Assembly (NCBI RefSeq): GCF_001559075.2
Contig: NZ_CP014015.2
Location: 4,030,001-4,094,000 of the forward strand
DNA length: 64,000 nucleotides
Direction of reading: 5' to 3'
Origin: Citrobacter amalonaticus
GTDB taxonomy: Bacteria; Pseudomonadota; Gammaproteobacteria; Enterobacterales; Enterobacteriaceae
This document shows, piece by piece, positions 6,559 through 15,459 of this stretch. A program made the translations under genes and the position numbers. Within the stretch, counting starts at the first letter, position 1; the number at the start of each line of letters is the position of its first letter. Under the pieces are notes generated by a model. It was not told the origin of the DNA. It saw only the letters and a program-made list of their open reading frames with translations, and ran no database searches.

Positions 6559-7356
6559 ATGATGTACAGCCTGCGACTCGACGGATATGACCCCGATCTG
6601 CACCACGATGCCGCCGTGGCGTTTCGTATTCGCGCTCGCCCTGACGAGCTGTTTAGCGCACAGCACCAGCATCGTAAAGGGCAACTGATTATGGCACTGC
6701 ACGGGGCCATCACCTGTGATGTTGAGTGCGCGATGTGGATGGTGCCGCCGCAGTACGCGGTCTGGATCCCCGGCGGCGTTCCTCACAGCAACCACGTGAC
6801 GGCAGGCGCGGAGCTCTGCTTTCTCTTCATCGAACCGGATGCGGTCACTCTGCCGGGACGTTGCTGTACGTTAAAAATGTCTCCGCTTTGTCGGGAGCTG
6901 ATCCTCTCGCTGGCGACGCGGAGTGATGCTCAGCGGACAGCGCCGCAAACGCAGCGCCTGACGCAGGTGTTATTTGATGAGCTCCCACAACAGCCGCAGG
7001 AGCAGATGCAGTTGCCGGTTTCAGCGCATCCGAAGATCCGCCGGATGGTTGACACCATGGCGCGCGAGCCGGCGCAGTGGCAAACGCTGGGGCAGTGGGC
7101 CAGCGTATTTGCGATGAGTGAGCGCAACCTTGCCCGACTGGTGGTGAAAGAGACAGGGCTCAGTTTTCGTCGCTGGCGGCATCAGCTTCAGCTTATTCTG
7201 GCCTTACAGGCCCTGGTCAGAGGGCAGAACGTGCAGCAGGTGGCGCAACTGTTGGGGTATGATTCGACCACGGCGTTTATCACCATGTTCAAAAAAGGCC
7301 TGGGACAGACGCCAGGCCGTTATCTGGCGGGGTTGGCTACTGCCTTCCCACAATAA
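6559..7356 (+). CDS. nimR: NimR (YeaM), AraC-family regulator
   Basis: 265 residues. The N-terminal half is a cupin-like sensor (HQHRKGQLIMALHGAI and VWIPGGVPHSNHV, with metal- or ligand-type histidines). The C-terminal half has the AraC DNA-binding signature: the first helix-turn-helix around MSERNLARLVVKETGLSFRRWRHQ and the second around VAQLLGYDSTTAFITMFKKGLGQTPGRY. E. coli NimR represses the divergent nimT; the 96-bp shared region here fits that. Two adjacent ATGs (6559, 6562) are possible starts. The 3' end overlaps convergent yeaL by 20 bp. Confidence 0.92.
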   Translation: MMYSLRLDGYDPDLHHDAAVAFRIRARPDELFSAQHQHRKGQLIMALHGAITCDVECAMWMVPPQYAVWIPGGVPHSNHVTAGAELCFLFIEPDAVTLPGRCCTLKMSPLCRELILSLATRSDAQRTAPQTQRLTQVLFDELPQQPQEQMQLPVSAHPKIRRMVDTMAREPAQWQTLGQWASVFAMSERNLARLVVKETGLSFRRWRHQLQLILALQALVRGQNVQQVAQLLGYDSTTAFITMFKKGLGQTPGRYLAGLATAFPQ

Positions 7357-7783
7357 GCGAGACAAGACCAGCCGCGATAAGCGGACCGACGGGTACACCG
7401 CGAAACAGGGCCACGCCAAGCACGGTGCCAACCAGCAAACCGGCGACCAGCTGTGGCTGGCTGCCCATCAGCGTCACGCCGCGACCGCCGAGCCATGAGA
7501 CCACCACGCCAACCACAATCGCCACCAGCGATTTCCAGTTAAGGAAAGAGTGGATCAAGGTGGAAGGCGGCAGCGTCCCGCTGGCGATAGGCGCCATGAC
7601 GCCGATTGTCAGGATAATAATCCCGATGGTCAGCCCCTGTTTTTCAATCCATGGGAAAAAGGTATTGAGCGGGGTAACGCGGACAATAATCAGCACCAGA
7701 ATTGAAACGGCGACAGTGGTGTTATGGCTGACAAAGCCCAGAGCTGCCAGTCCGAGCAGGATCAGCAGAGTGACATCAAACAT
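7337..7783 (-). CDS. yeaL: YeaL, DUF441 inner-membrane protein
   Basis: 148 residues, the same length as E. coli YeaL. Four or five hydrophobic segments are visible (LLILLGLAALGFV, VSILVLIIVRV, TIGIIILTIGVMAPIASG, LVAIVVGVVVSWLGG, LLVGTVLGVALF). DUF441 function is unknown. The family motif TPLNTFFPWIEKQGL is present near residue 40. The 3' end overlaps nimR in the convergent direction. Confidence 0.94.
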   Translation of the reverse strand: MFDVTLLILLGLAALGFVSHNTTVAVSILVLIIVRVTPLNTFFPWIEKQGLTIGIIILTIGVMAPIASGTLPPSTLIHSFLNWKSLVAIVVGVVVSWLGGRGVTLMGSQPQLVAGLLVGTVLGVALFRGVPVGPLIAAGLVSLIVGRQ

Positions 7784-7990
7784 CGTGGTTTCCTTGCCAA
7801 AAAAAAGTTAAGCCTGTTTACTCTACGCCCAAATGCCACGCAGAACAGACTTTTTTAGAATCTGGCGGCTATTTTCGGGCAAATGCCTGACGGCGAAAAA
7901 ACAGGCAATTTTTTATTTTGTCATCAAATTGCCATTATTGCGGACTATCAATAACAGATGAACCGGTTTCTCTCATTTTGAGGTGTAGCC

Positions 7991-8095
7991 ATGAACGATC
8001 AGATGTTTATTGAAACGCTCATTATTAGTTCATCCTTTTTCGCCATCGCCGCCGTTATCGTGATTTCTGTTTTAATTCTCGAACGTGGTAGCTGA
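7991..8095 (+). CDS. yoaI: YoaI, 34-residue membrane peptide
   Basis: The frame reads MNDQMFIETLIISSSFFAIA and then AVIVISVLILERGS, closely matching E. coli YoaI in length and pattern. It has an acidic N-terminus and one transmembrane helix. It begins 7 bp after GAGGT. It converges on yeaK, whose stop lies 4 bp beyond its own. Function is unknown. Confidence 0.9.
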   Translation: MNDQMFIETLIISSSFFAIAAVIVISVLILERGS

Positions 8096-8099
8096 ACGC

Positions 8100-8603
8100 T
8101 TACGATGCGCGGTGAAATGCCACCAACTCTGGCCGGGCAATGCGCAGATAATCGTCAGTATTGAGAATAATCGATTTTGTGAGCACGCCGGCGTTAAAGG
8201 CAATTTCGCCATAGCGCTCGAACAGCAGTGGATCGGCGACCAGCGTTAACTGCGGATGAAAACTGAAGGGCGGGATCGCGCCAAAAACGCAACCGGTGAG
8301 CTCGTCCACTTCAGCCGGGCTGGCAAGGGACGCACGCAGACCGCCAAGATATGCCGCCAGTTGACCGAGATCGGCCTGTTGGTCGGCAGGTAAAATAGCC
8401 AGTACATGCTGATTCAGCCCATTACCTTTAACTTTGCAGACCAGCGCCTTTGCTCCCTGACCCAGTGCAGTGCCCCGAATTTCTGACACGGCCTCGCATT
8501 TCCCTACGGCCTCATGGCTGACGACGCGATAACGGGCGCCCTCCAGAGACAATAAGTCGAGTAAACGCTGATGGGTTTCGCTGCCTTTCTCCATTTCGCT
8601 CAT
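8100..8603 (-). CDS. yeaK: YeaK, YbaK/EbsC-family aminoacyl-tRNA editing protein
   Basis: 167 residues. The YbaK/ProX editing domain spans almost the whole chain: YRVVSHEAVGKCEAVSEIRGT, GAKALVCKVKG with the conserved lysine, and GCVFGAIPPFSFHPQLTLVADPLL with the GxxPPF motif. Family members hydrolyse mischarged aminoacyl-tRNAs; E. coli YeaK has been reported to act on misacylated serine tRNAs. It lies immediately downstream of dgcJ on the same strand, 41 bp apart. Confidence 0.92.
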   Translation of the reverse strand: MSEMEKGSETHQRLLDLLSLEGARYRVVSHEAVGKCEAVSEIRGTALGQGAKALVCKVKGNGLNQHVLAILPADQQADLGQLAAYLGGLRASLASPAEVDELTGCVFGAIPPFSFHPQLTLVADPLLFERYGEIAFNAGVLTKSIILNTDDYLRIARPELVAFHRAS

Positions 8604-8644
8604 TTTTTACTCCTGTTTGCGCGAAAAAAACACGGTAAAGATTA

Positions 8645-10135
8645 TCACGAACGCTGACGATTTTGGTGCTTGTTGAGGTAGAGCTGCTCGTCAGAGGCAG
8701 TGTAGGCATCATGCAGCGTATCGTTCGGTTGCATGCTGTAGCTGCCTGATGAAAAACGAATATCTTTCTCAGGCGCCACAGTCCGCAGGTGGTTGGCTAT
8801 CCGTTCTGGCAGACGAGTCGCCATATCAGGCTCCGCATCCACCAGAATGATGCAAAATTCATCGCCGCCCAGACGGATGGCGTAATCGCTTTTGCGCACC
8901 GACGCCTCAATCGCTTTTGCCAACAAAGTGATCGCCCGATCGCCCTCGTGGTGTCCCTGCGTATCGTTAATCATTTTCAGCTTGTCGAGATCGATGGCGA
9001 TAAAGGTCACCGGCGTTCCGGTGCTGACAAAACGCTGTAACCGCTGCTCAAGCGTCGGGGTTAAAATTTTACGGTTATACAGGCCTGTCATCGCATCGCT
9101 GATATTTTCGCGGGTCACATTGTGATACAGGCGGAAATGCAGCCGGACCATATTGAGAAGCAGGGCCGTCGCCAGCAGGTAAAACAGAAACAGCTTCCAG
9201 GACGAGACAATGAAATACAAAATATCAAGTGAAAACTCGACGTGCAGACCACCGGGAAGATCGCTGACGTAATGGACGTACGGGAAAAGATTATTCTCGC
9301 TTTGATGAATAATAATCGTCTTATCCGAGTCGGTATCCGTCACGCTGGCATCAAGATAACGCCAGACCAGTGGGCGGTCGCGGGTAAAAACAATATTTTG
9401 CAAGTTGCGCTTATTAATATCCACCATCACGATGCCTTTTAACTTACCGTCCAGATAGACCGGTGTTAAAAAACTCATCACGTTAAGTTCGGTACGATCA
9501 TCCTGATAGATACTCGACAGCACGGTACGACCAGAAAACAATTCATCAATATCGGCCTGATGAATACCTAATGAGCCTTTTTGTAAAAAAGCCCAGTGAT
9601 GCATGGCAAACTGACGCGTATTGATCGGATCATAGAAATAAATATATTGATTCTGTAAATCCAGATAATAATGAAATTTCTCCTCTGAAGTGGCGAGGCC
9701 TTTTCCATAATCAATCTGTTCCCGGTTAACCTTCACGGCCTGATCAAAAGCAGGAAGCAGCAGCACATCGTCCGCGATACGCTCACAGTCATCAACGGAG
9801 GTCTGTAACGTGCCGTTAAGTGGGGGATAATTGTGCTGCGTCAGATTCAAACCATACACCGAGTTAACACTTTCAAACGACTGGCAAAGGGTATTGCGGG
9901 TATCCGCCGAGAGCGTTTTCTCGGGGGTTGCCAGTGTGCGCATCAGATGGGCGGCAATACTCTGATTCTGGTATTTATCATACAGAAATGAGGAGTCTGC
10001 TTTTTCGATGATATAGCGCATGTAGCCATTCATTGACTTATGGCTGGCAATAAGTTCATAGATCAAAAAGGAAGATGTCAAAACGACAACGCTTGCGGAA
10101 ATAAAGAGCCTGAGCGCTTTATGGGGCAATTTCAT
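8645..10135 (-). CDS. dgcJ: DgcJ (YeaJ), membrane diguanylate cyclase
   Basis: 496 residues, equal to E. coli DgcJ. The ATG at 10135 was chosen; it is 13 nt from AGGAGG, while upstream TTG codons are too close to it. An N-terminal transmembrane helix (LFISASVVVLTSSFLIYEL), a periplasmic sensor of about 280 residues and a second helix (LFLFYLLATALLLNMVRLHF) precede the GGDEF domain. The catalytic GGDEF is intact at 423-427 in IRLGGDEFCIILV. An inhibitory I-site RKSD lies five residues before it. It should make cyclic di-GMP, favouring attachment over motility. The signal sensed is unknown. Confidence 0.95.
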   Translation of the reverse strand: MKLPHKALRLFISASVVVLTSSFLIYELIASHKSMNGYMRYIIEKADSSFLYDKYQNQSIAAHLMRTLATPEKTLSADTRNTLCQSFESVNSVYGLNLTQHNYPPLNGTLQTSVDDCERIADDVLLLPAFDQAVKVNREQIDYGKGLATSEEKFHYYLDLQNQYIYFYDPINTRQFAMHHWAFLQKGSLGIHQADIDELFSGRTVLSSIYQDDRTELNVMSFLTPVYLDGKLKGIVMVDINKRNLQNIVFTRDRPLVWRYLDASVTDTDSDKTIIIHQSENNLFPYVHYVSDLPGGLHVEFSLDILYFIVSSWKLFLFYLLATALLLNMVRLHFRLYHNVTRENISDAMTGLYNRKILTPTLEQRLQRFVSTGTPVTFIAIDLDKLKMINDTQGHHEGDRAITLLAKAIEASVRKSDYAIRLGGDEFCIILVDAEPDMATRLPERIANHLRTVAPEKDIRFSSGSYSMQPNDTLHDAYTASDEQLYLNKHQNRQRS

Positions 10136-10272
10136 GATAAACAACAACCCTCCTGGTCAGATAATCTATTTTATCACACGTCACAGGTGCAACCTACCGG
10201 CCAGCAGGGATATGGAGTGCAAAAGGCATGAAATGAACCAGCCAGGAGACTATTTTCCTGGCTGGCTGTCGT

Positions 10273-11556
10273 TTAATTGGAGCTGGTGGCACCTTGTTTC
10301 TGAAAAAGCTCGCGGAACACCGGGTAAATATCATCCTGGTCGCGAATATGTTGCATCGCAAAATTATCAAACGTGGCTTGCAGATGTTCATATTCGCGCC
10401 ACAGGGTTTGATGGGCGCGGCGGGTAATTTCGATATAGCTGTAATAACGAACTACCGGCAGCAGTTTCTTCGCCAGAATTTCATGGCACAGCGGAGAGTC
10501 ATCCGCCCAGTTATCACCATCCGATGCCTGTGCGGCGTAGATGTTCCACTGCGCAGGGTCGTAACGTTCTTTCACAACCTCATCCATCAACTTCAGGGCG
10601 CTGGAGACAATAGTTCCCCCGGTTTCCTGAGAGTAGAAGAATTCATGCTCATCGACCTCTTTTGCCTGGGTGTGGTGACGAATATAGACCACTTCCACGT
10701 TCTTATAGGTCCGGCTCAAAAACAGATAGAGCAGAATATAAAAGCGTTTGGCCATGTCTTTCGTCGACTGATCCATGGATCCGGAGACGTCCATCAGGCA
10801 GAACATCACAGCCTGGCTGGAAGGATCGGGACGCTTCTCGTAATTTTTGTAGCGCAAGTCGAAGGTGTCGATAAACGGCACGCGTTCGATTTTGGCTCGC
10901 AGCTCAGCAATCTCTTTGCGTAACCGTTCCTCTTCCAGCAACTGCGCCGGTTCGCTTTTGCTGATGGTGTCGAGATCCTGTTCCAGCGCGTGCAACTCAC
11001 GTCGTTTGCCGGCCGTCATGGCCGTACGCCGGGCGAGAGAATTTTGCAGCGAACGCACGATGCTGATATTGGCCGGAACGCCGTTGGCGGTATAACCGGC
11101 CCGGTGCGTTTTATACTCCGTAAGCTGGCGCTGCTGATTTTGCTTCAGGTTGGGCAGCGCTAAGTCTTCGAAAAGTAGATCGAGGTATTCGTCTTTGGAG
11201 ATCTGAAAGACGAACTCATCCTGGCCTTCACCGTCCTGACTGGCCTGGCCCTGTCCGCTACCTGAACCGCCGCCTCCGCCCTGCGGACGCTCGATGCGGT
11301 CATTTTGTACGAAATGGTCGTTACCTGGGTGAACGCGATGGCGCAGGCCGCCGCGCCCCTGATGAAACATCGGTTCGCTGATATCTTCCGTCGGAATGGA
11401 GACAGATTCACCGCTGTCTACATCGGTCACCGAACGCTTGTTAATGGCCTCGGAGATCGACTGTTTAATTTGTGCTTTATAACGGCGTAAAAAGCGCTGG
11501 CGGTTAACCGTGCTCTTATTTTTGCCGTTAAGTCGTCGGTCAATGAACCAGGTCAT
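10273..11556 (-). CDS. yeaH: YeaH, VWA-domain partner of the YeaG kinase (DUF444)
   Basis: 427 residues from MTWFIDRRLNGKNKS, matching E. coli YeaH; a six-residue upstream extension is not conserved. After a basic N-terminus comes a glycine-rich linker (RPQGGGGGSGSGQGQ). The C-terminal half is a von Willebrand A-like domain with the MIDAS-type motif CLMDVSGSMDQSTKD and a later TGGT segment. It is co-regulated with yeaG in the stationary phase and nitrogen starvation. It follows yeaG by 205 bp, and an ERIC repeat lies in that gap. Confidence 0.95.
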   Translation of the reverse strand: MTWFIDRRLNGKNKSTVNRQRFLRRYKAQIKQSISEAINKRSVTDVDSGESVSIPTEDISEPMFHQGRGGLRHRVHPGNDHFVQNDRIERPQGGGGGSGSGQGQASQDGEGQDEFVFQISKDEYLDLLFEDLALPNLKQNQQRQLTEYKTHRAGYTANGVPANISIVRSLQNSLARRTAMTAGKRRELHALEQDLDTISKSEPAQLLEEERLRKEIAELRAKIERVPFIDTFDLRYKNYEKRPDPSSQAVMFCLMDVSGSMDQSTKDMAKRFYILLYLFLSRTYKNVEVVYIRHHTQAKEVDEHEFFYSQETGGTIVSSALKLMDEVVKERYDPAQWNIYAAQASDGDNWADDSPLCHEILAKKLLPVVRYYSYIEITRRAHQTLWREYEHLQATFDNFAMQHIRDQDDIYPVFRELFQKQGATSSN

Positions 11557-11583
11557 ATGCCCCCCGTACTGCATTTGCCAACT

Positions 11584-11707
11584 TTACGCTTCATCCTTCA
11601 AGTTATCTCGGCGTTGGCTGCATTCGCTCACCCCAGTCACGTACTTATGTACGCTCCTGGGGATTCACTCATTTGCCGCCTTGATACACCTTGAATGATT
11701 TTGCGTA
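11584..11707. repeat. ERIC (intergenic repeat unit) element
   Basis: This is a near-complete ERIC sequence of about 124 bp. Recognisable parts are CTTCAAGTTATCTCGGCGTT, GGCTGCATTCGCTCACCCCA, GTCACGTACTTATGTACGCT, CCTGGGGATTCACTCATTTG and CCGCCTTGATACACCTTGAA. It is an imperfect palindrome and sits in the yeaG-yeaH gap. Exact ends are uncertain by a few bases. Confidence 0.93.
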
Positions 11708-11761
11708 CAAACGAACTATTTGCCCGGTAAACGGAGAAAATCTTCCGGGTCATTTATGCTG

Positions 11762-13696
11762 TTAAGACGATTTACGTACGCGCAGATACCATTCGCACAG
11801 TAAACGCACCTGTTTACGGGTGTAGCCTTTCTCCATCATCCGGTCGACAAAGTCGTCGTGTTTCTTCTGCTCATCGGTCGAGGTTTTGGCATTGAACGAA
11901 ATGACCGGCAGCAGCTCTTCGGTATTGGAGAACATTTTCTTCTCAATGACCGTGCGCAGTTTTTCATAGCTGGTCCAGTTTGGATTTCGTCCGCTGTTGT
12001 TAGCTCGCGCGCGCAGCACAAAGTTAACGATTTCATTACGGAAATCTTTCGGGTTGCTGATCCCTGCCGGTTTTTCAATTTTTTCCAGCTCCGCGTTCAG
12101 CGATTCACGGTCAAACAACTGGCCGGTATCCGGATCGCGGTACTCCTGATCCTGAATCCAGAAATCGGCATACGTGACATAGCGGTCGAAAATATTCTGT
12201 CCGTATTCCGAGTAGGATTCGAGATAAGCAGTCTGGATCTCTTTACCAATAAACTCGGCGTATTTCGGGATCAGATAGCCTTTCAGGAACTCGAGATAGC
12301 GTTCAGCCTGCTCCTGCGGGAACTGTTCACGCTCGATCTGCTGTTCCAGTACATAGAACAGATGAACCGGGTTCGCCGCGACCTCGACATGGTCAAAGTT
12401 AAAGACGCGCGAGAGGATCTTAAACGCAAAACGGGTCGACAGACCGTTCATCCCTTCATCGACGCCGGAGTAGTCGCGATATTCCTGATACGACTTCGCT
12501 TTCGGATCGGTATCTTTCAGACTCTCGCCGTCATAGACGCGCATTTTCGAGTAGATACTCGAGTTTTCCGGATCTTTCAGGCGGGAGAGAATCGAGAAAC
12601 GCGCCAGCGTTTCCAGGGTTCCCGGCGCGCAGGGCGCATGTGTCAGTTCGCTGTGGTTAAGTAATTTCTCGTAGATTTTGATCTCTTCGGAAATGCGTAA
12701 GCAGTACGGTACCTTCACGATGTAGACACGGTCGAGGAAGGCTTCGTTGTTTTTGTTGTTACGGAACGTCACCCATTCCGATTCGTTCGAGTGGGCGAGA
12801 ATGATGCCGTTAAACGGCAGGGCGGAGATCCCCTCGGTGCCGTTGTAGTTACCTTCCTGAGTGGCGGTCAGCAGCGGATGCAGCACTTTAATCGGTGCTT
12901 TAAACATCTCGACGAATTCCATGATCCCCTGGTTGGCCCGGCACAACGCGCCGGAATAGCCATACGCGTCCGGATCGTTTTGGGCATGGTGTTCGAGTTT
13001 TCGAATATCCACTTTCCCGACCAGCGCGGAGATGTCCTGATTGTTCTCATCGCCGGGTTCCGTTTTGGCAATCGCGATTTGCGCAAGAATCGACGGCCAG
13101 ACTTTCACCACGCGGAATTTGGTGATATCCCCGCCAAACTCATGCAGGCGTTTGGCGGCCCACGGCGACATAATAGTGCCGAGATAACGGCGCGGAATGC
13201 CGTACTCTTTTTCCAGAATCTGGGTATCTTCCTGCGGATTAAACAGGCACAACGGATGATCGTTCACCGGACTGCGTTCGCCGTTGGCGCTCAGCACATA
13301 AATCGGGACACGCTGCATCAACGACTTCAGTCGTTCGGCAAGCGACGATTTCCCGCCCCCTACAGGCCCCAACAGATACAAAATCTGTTTCTTCTCTTCC
13401 AGCCCCTGAGCCGCGTGTTTCAGATAAGAGACAATCTGTTCGATCGCGTCTTCCATGCCGTAAAACTCTTCAAACGCCGGATAACGTGCAATAACCCGGT
13501 TGGAGAAGAGGCGAGAAAGTCGGGGTTCCTGGGCAGTGTCGACCATGACGGGCTCACCAATAGCCATCAATAGCCGTTCTGCCGCGTTGGCATAAGCACT
13601 GCGATCTTGCCGACAAGTGGTAAGAAATTCCTGCAGTGTGAACTCTTCGTCCTTGGCAGCTTCATAACGCTGGCGATAGTGATCGAATATATTCAT
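11762..13696 (-). CDS. yeaG: YeaG, PrkA-type AAA+ serine kinase
   Basis: 644 residues. The N-terminal AAA+ PrkA domain has Walker A GPVGGGKS at 110-117. The C-terminal part is the PrkA kinase-like domain. E. coli YeaG phosphorylates protein substrates and supports survival in nitrogen starvation; the yeaGH pair is under RpoS and, in nitrogen-poor medium, NtrC with sigma-54. A sigma-54 promoter match lies about 115-130 bp upstream of the start. mipA is divergent. Confidence 0.96.
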   Translation of the reverse strand: MNIFDHYRQRYEAAKDEEFTLQEFLTTCRQDRSAYANAAERLLMAIGEPVMVDTAQEPRLSRLFSNRVIARYPAFEEFYGMEDAIEQIVSYLKHAAQGLEEKKQILYLLGPVGGGKSSLAERLKSLMQRVPIYVLSANGERSPVNDHPLCLFNPQEDTQILEKEYGIPRRYLGTIMSPWAAKRLHEFGGDITKFRVVKVWPSILAQIAIAKTEPGDENNQDISALVGKVDIRKLEHHAQNDPDAYGYSGALCRANQGIMEFVEMFKAPIKVLHPLLTATQEGNYNGTEGISALPFNGIILAHSNESEWVTFRNNKNNEAFLDRVYIVKVPYCLRISEEIKIYEKLLNHSELTHAPCAPGTLETLARFSILSRLKDPENSSIYSKMRVYDGESLKDTDPKAKSYQEYRDYSGVDEGMNGLSTRFAFKILSRVFNFDHVEVAANPVHLFYVLEQQIEREQFPQEQAERYLEFLKGYLIPKYAEFIGKEIQTAYLESYSEYGQNIFDRYVTYADFWIQDQEYRDPDTGQLFDRESLNAELEKIEKPAGISNPKDFRNEIVNFVLRARANNSGRNPNWTSYEKLRTVIEKKMFSNTEELLPVISFNAKTSTDEQKKHDDFVDRMMEKGYTRKQVRLLCEWYLRVRKSS

Positions 13697-14140
13697 GATA
13701 TGCCGTCCTTTCGTTTTTTAGCACAGGTTAAGAGCCGTTCATATGAATAGTAGAGGCTCCCGGAAGAGGTAGACTGAACGACGTCATTTACTGTCTCGTA
13801 TCTAAAAAACAGCAACTCTCATGCCAGCTTGCGCAGCGTGAGACCAACGTGCCCGGCGATACAACTTCTAAATTAAAGCGTAGATGGCATTTGCAAAACT
13901 TGCATGCACCCACAAATGATTTTCAATGGCATATCAATAACTCATCCGCAAAAAGTGCATAGCGAGTGTAAATAATGCCGCGGGAGATCACACAGTTTTC
14001 ACCCCACTGTAAGCAGAGCGTCATCTCAGCCTGCAAAATTAGACGGTTACATTCTTTTATTAATTTGTAAAATGGTTGGGTTGTAACGTATTGGCGGTTA
14101 CACTTTTGCCGCTGAACATTTGAATAAGGAAAGATGGATT
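13697..14140. other. Divergent control region between yeaG and mipA (444 bp)
   Basis: No gene is seen here. On the minus strand it holds the sigma-54 site for yeaG. Possible NtrC half-sites (TGCACC near 13911, GTGCAT near 13957) are weak. An AT-rich stretch follows toward mipA, where a plus-strand promoter is expected. Confidence 0.5.
13811..13826 (-). promoter_or_regulatory. Sigma-54 promoter of yeaGH
   Basis: On the minus strand TGGCATGAGAGTTGCT fits the -24/-12 consensus TGGCAC-N5-TTGCT with one mismatch. The GG and GC cores are exact and correctly spaced. Known E. coli regulation of yeaG by NtrC agrees. Confidence 0.85.
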
Positions 14141-14887
14141 GTGACCAAACTCAAACTTCTGGCACTTGGCGTGTTAATCGCATCGTCAGCTACCGTGGCG
14201 CACGCTGAAAGCAACCTGACGCTTGGCGCTGGCGTTGGTGTGGTTGAACACCCATATAAAGATTACGACGCGGATGTTTATCCGGTTCCGGTGATTAATT
14301 ACGAAGGCGACAACTTCTGGTTCCATGGTCTGGGTGGTGGATACTACCTGTGGAACGACACCGCAGATAAGTTATCGATCACCGCCTACTGGTCCCCGAT
14401 GTATTTCAAACCGGGTGACAGCGACGATCGTCAGATGCGTCGTCTTGATAAGCGTAAGAGCACCATGATGGCGGGCTTATCGTACGTTCACAACACCGAA
14501 TACGGTTTCCTGCGTACCACGCTCGCCGGGGATACGCTGGACAACAGCAACGGCATCGTCTGGGATCTGGCCTGGTTGTACCGCTATACCAACGGCGGCC
14601 TGACCCTGACACCGGGTATCGGTGTGGAGTGGAACAGTGAAAACCAGAACGACTACTACTACGGCGTGTCACGTAAAGAGTCCGCTCGCAGTGGTATGCG
14701 TGGTTATAACCCGGACGACAGCTGGAATCCGTATCTGGAACTGAGCGCGAACTACAACTTCCTCGGTGACTGGAGCGTTTACGGTGTTGCACGCTACACC
14801 CGTCTGTCTGATGAAATTACCGACAGCCCGATGGTGGACAAATCCTGGACTGGCCTGATTTCAACCGGGATCACCTATAAGTTCTGA
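14141..14887 (+). CDS. mipA: MipA, outer-membrane MltA-interacting scaffold protein
   Basis: 248 residues from a GTG start (TAAGGA lies 10 nt upstream); this start gives MTKLKLLALGVLIASSATVA plus HAES with a signal peptide cleaved after AHA, as in E. coli. The mature part is an outer-membrane beta-barrel with alternating aromatic strands and the C-terminal phenylalanine signature GITYKF. MipA links the lytic transglycosylase MltA to PBP1B. An ATG-less upstream extension (TTG at 14120) is unlikely. A strong terminator follows. Confidence 0.95.
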   Translation: MTKLKLLALGVLIASSATVAHAESNLTLGAGVGVVEHPYKDYDADVYPVPVINYEGDNFWFHGLGGGYYLWNDTADKLSITAYWSPMYFKPGDSDDRQMRRLDKRKSTMMAGLSYVHNTEYGFLRTTLAGDTLDNSNGIVWDLAWLYRYTNGGLTLTPGIGVEWNSENQNDYYYGVSRKESARSGMRGYNPDDSWNPYLELSANYNFLGDWSVYGVARYTRLSDEITDSPMVDKSWTGLISTGITYKF

Positions 14888-14922
14888 TTGTGCATTATCA
14901 CAGTGCAATCGATAAAAGCCCC

Positions 14923-14946
14923 AAAGCCCGCTGTGCGGGCTTTTTT
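14923..14946 (+). terminator. mipA terminator
   Basis: AAAGCCCGC pairs with GCGGGCTTT, followed by a run of T. It ends 10 bp before the stop of the convergent lipoprotein gene. Confidence 0.9.
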
Positions 14947-14955
14947 GTCACTGAG

Positions 14956-15459
14956 TCATTCGACCTCTTTGGCATGTTGCTTTGCTTTTTCAATAGACTG
15001 CCTGTCAAAAATAAAGTGCTCATAGCCATCGGTGACGTTTTTGACTCTGTAGATTTTCCATCTCCGATCTTCTTTTTTCAGGTAGACGCCTATCTGATAG
15101 GTTTTGTCGTTTTCGCATCCAAGCCAAACAGTAACGTATTTACTACCGTCAACATCTTGTGCTTTGCCCACCTTCAATGAAGGGATCCAGTCGACCGAAT
15201 AGTCCTGCGCGTACGTATAATAGTCAGAGTCGATGATTTCTTGCTCATAAATATGTGAAATAACATCAAGTTGAGTTAACGTTTCGCGGGAGACGTATTC
15301 ATGCATTTTCTCAGGATCTGGCTTTATTTTGCCAGGGCTATTGGCAAAAACAGGTAAATAGTAGTGATAAAAATCAGCTACGCGTTTTTCAGCATCATTG
15401 TTTCCTGAAACGCAGGACGTGAGTAAATACACCATGGATACGATAAAAAAGAGGCGCAT
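14956..15459 (-). CDS. Predicted DUF3828-like lipoprotein, possible immunity protein
   Basis: 167 residues. The N-terminus has a short signal peptide and a lipobox, LLTSC with Cys16, so the mature protein should be membrane-anchored. The remainder is charged and aromatic (DFYHYYLPVF, YVTVWLGCENDKTYQIGVYLKKEDRRWKIYRV), resembling DUF3828 proteins; I am not certain of the family. Its start overlaps the stop of the upstream hydrolase gene (TAATG), so both are made together. Base composition is clearly more AT-rich than in mipA and yeaE. The inferred role is protecting the envelope from the upstream hydrolase. Confidence 0.72.
   Translation of the reverse strand: MRLFFIVSMVYLLTSCVSGNNDAEKRVADFYHYYLPVFANSPGKIKPDPEKMHEYVSRETLTQLDVISHIYEQEIIDSDYYTYAQDYSVDWIPSLKVGKAQDVDGSKYVTVWLGCENDKTYQIGVYLKKEDRRWKIYRVKNVTDGYEHFIFDRQSIEKAKQHAKEVE

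Noticed and set aside
12791..13573. Plus-strand frame of 260 codons opposite yeaG
   Set aside because: Shadow frame of yeaG without ribosome site or family match.
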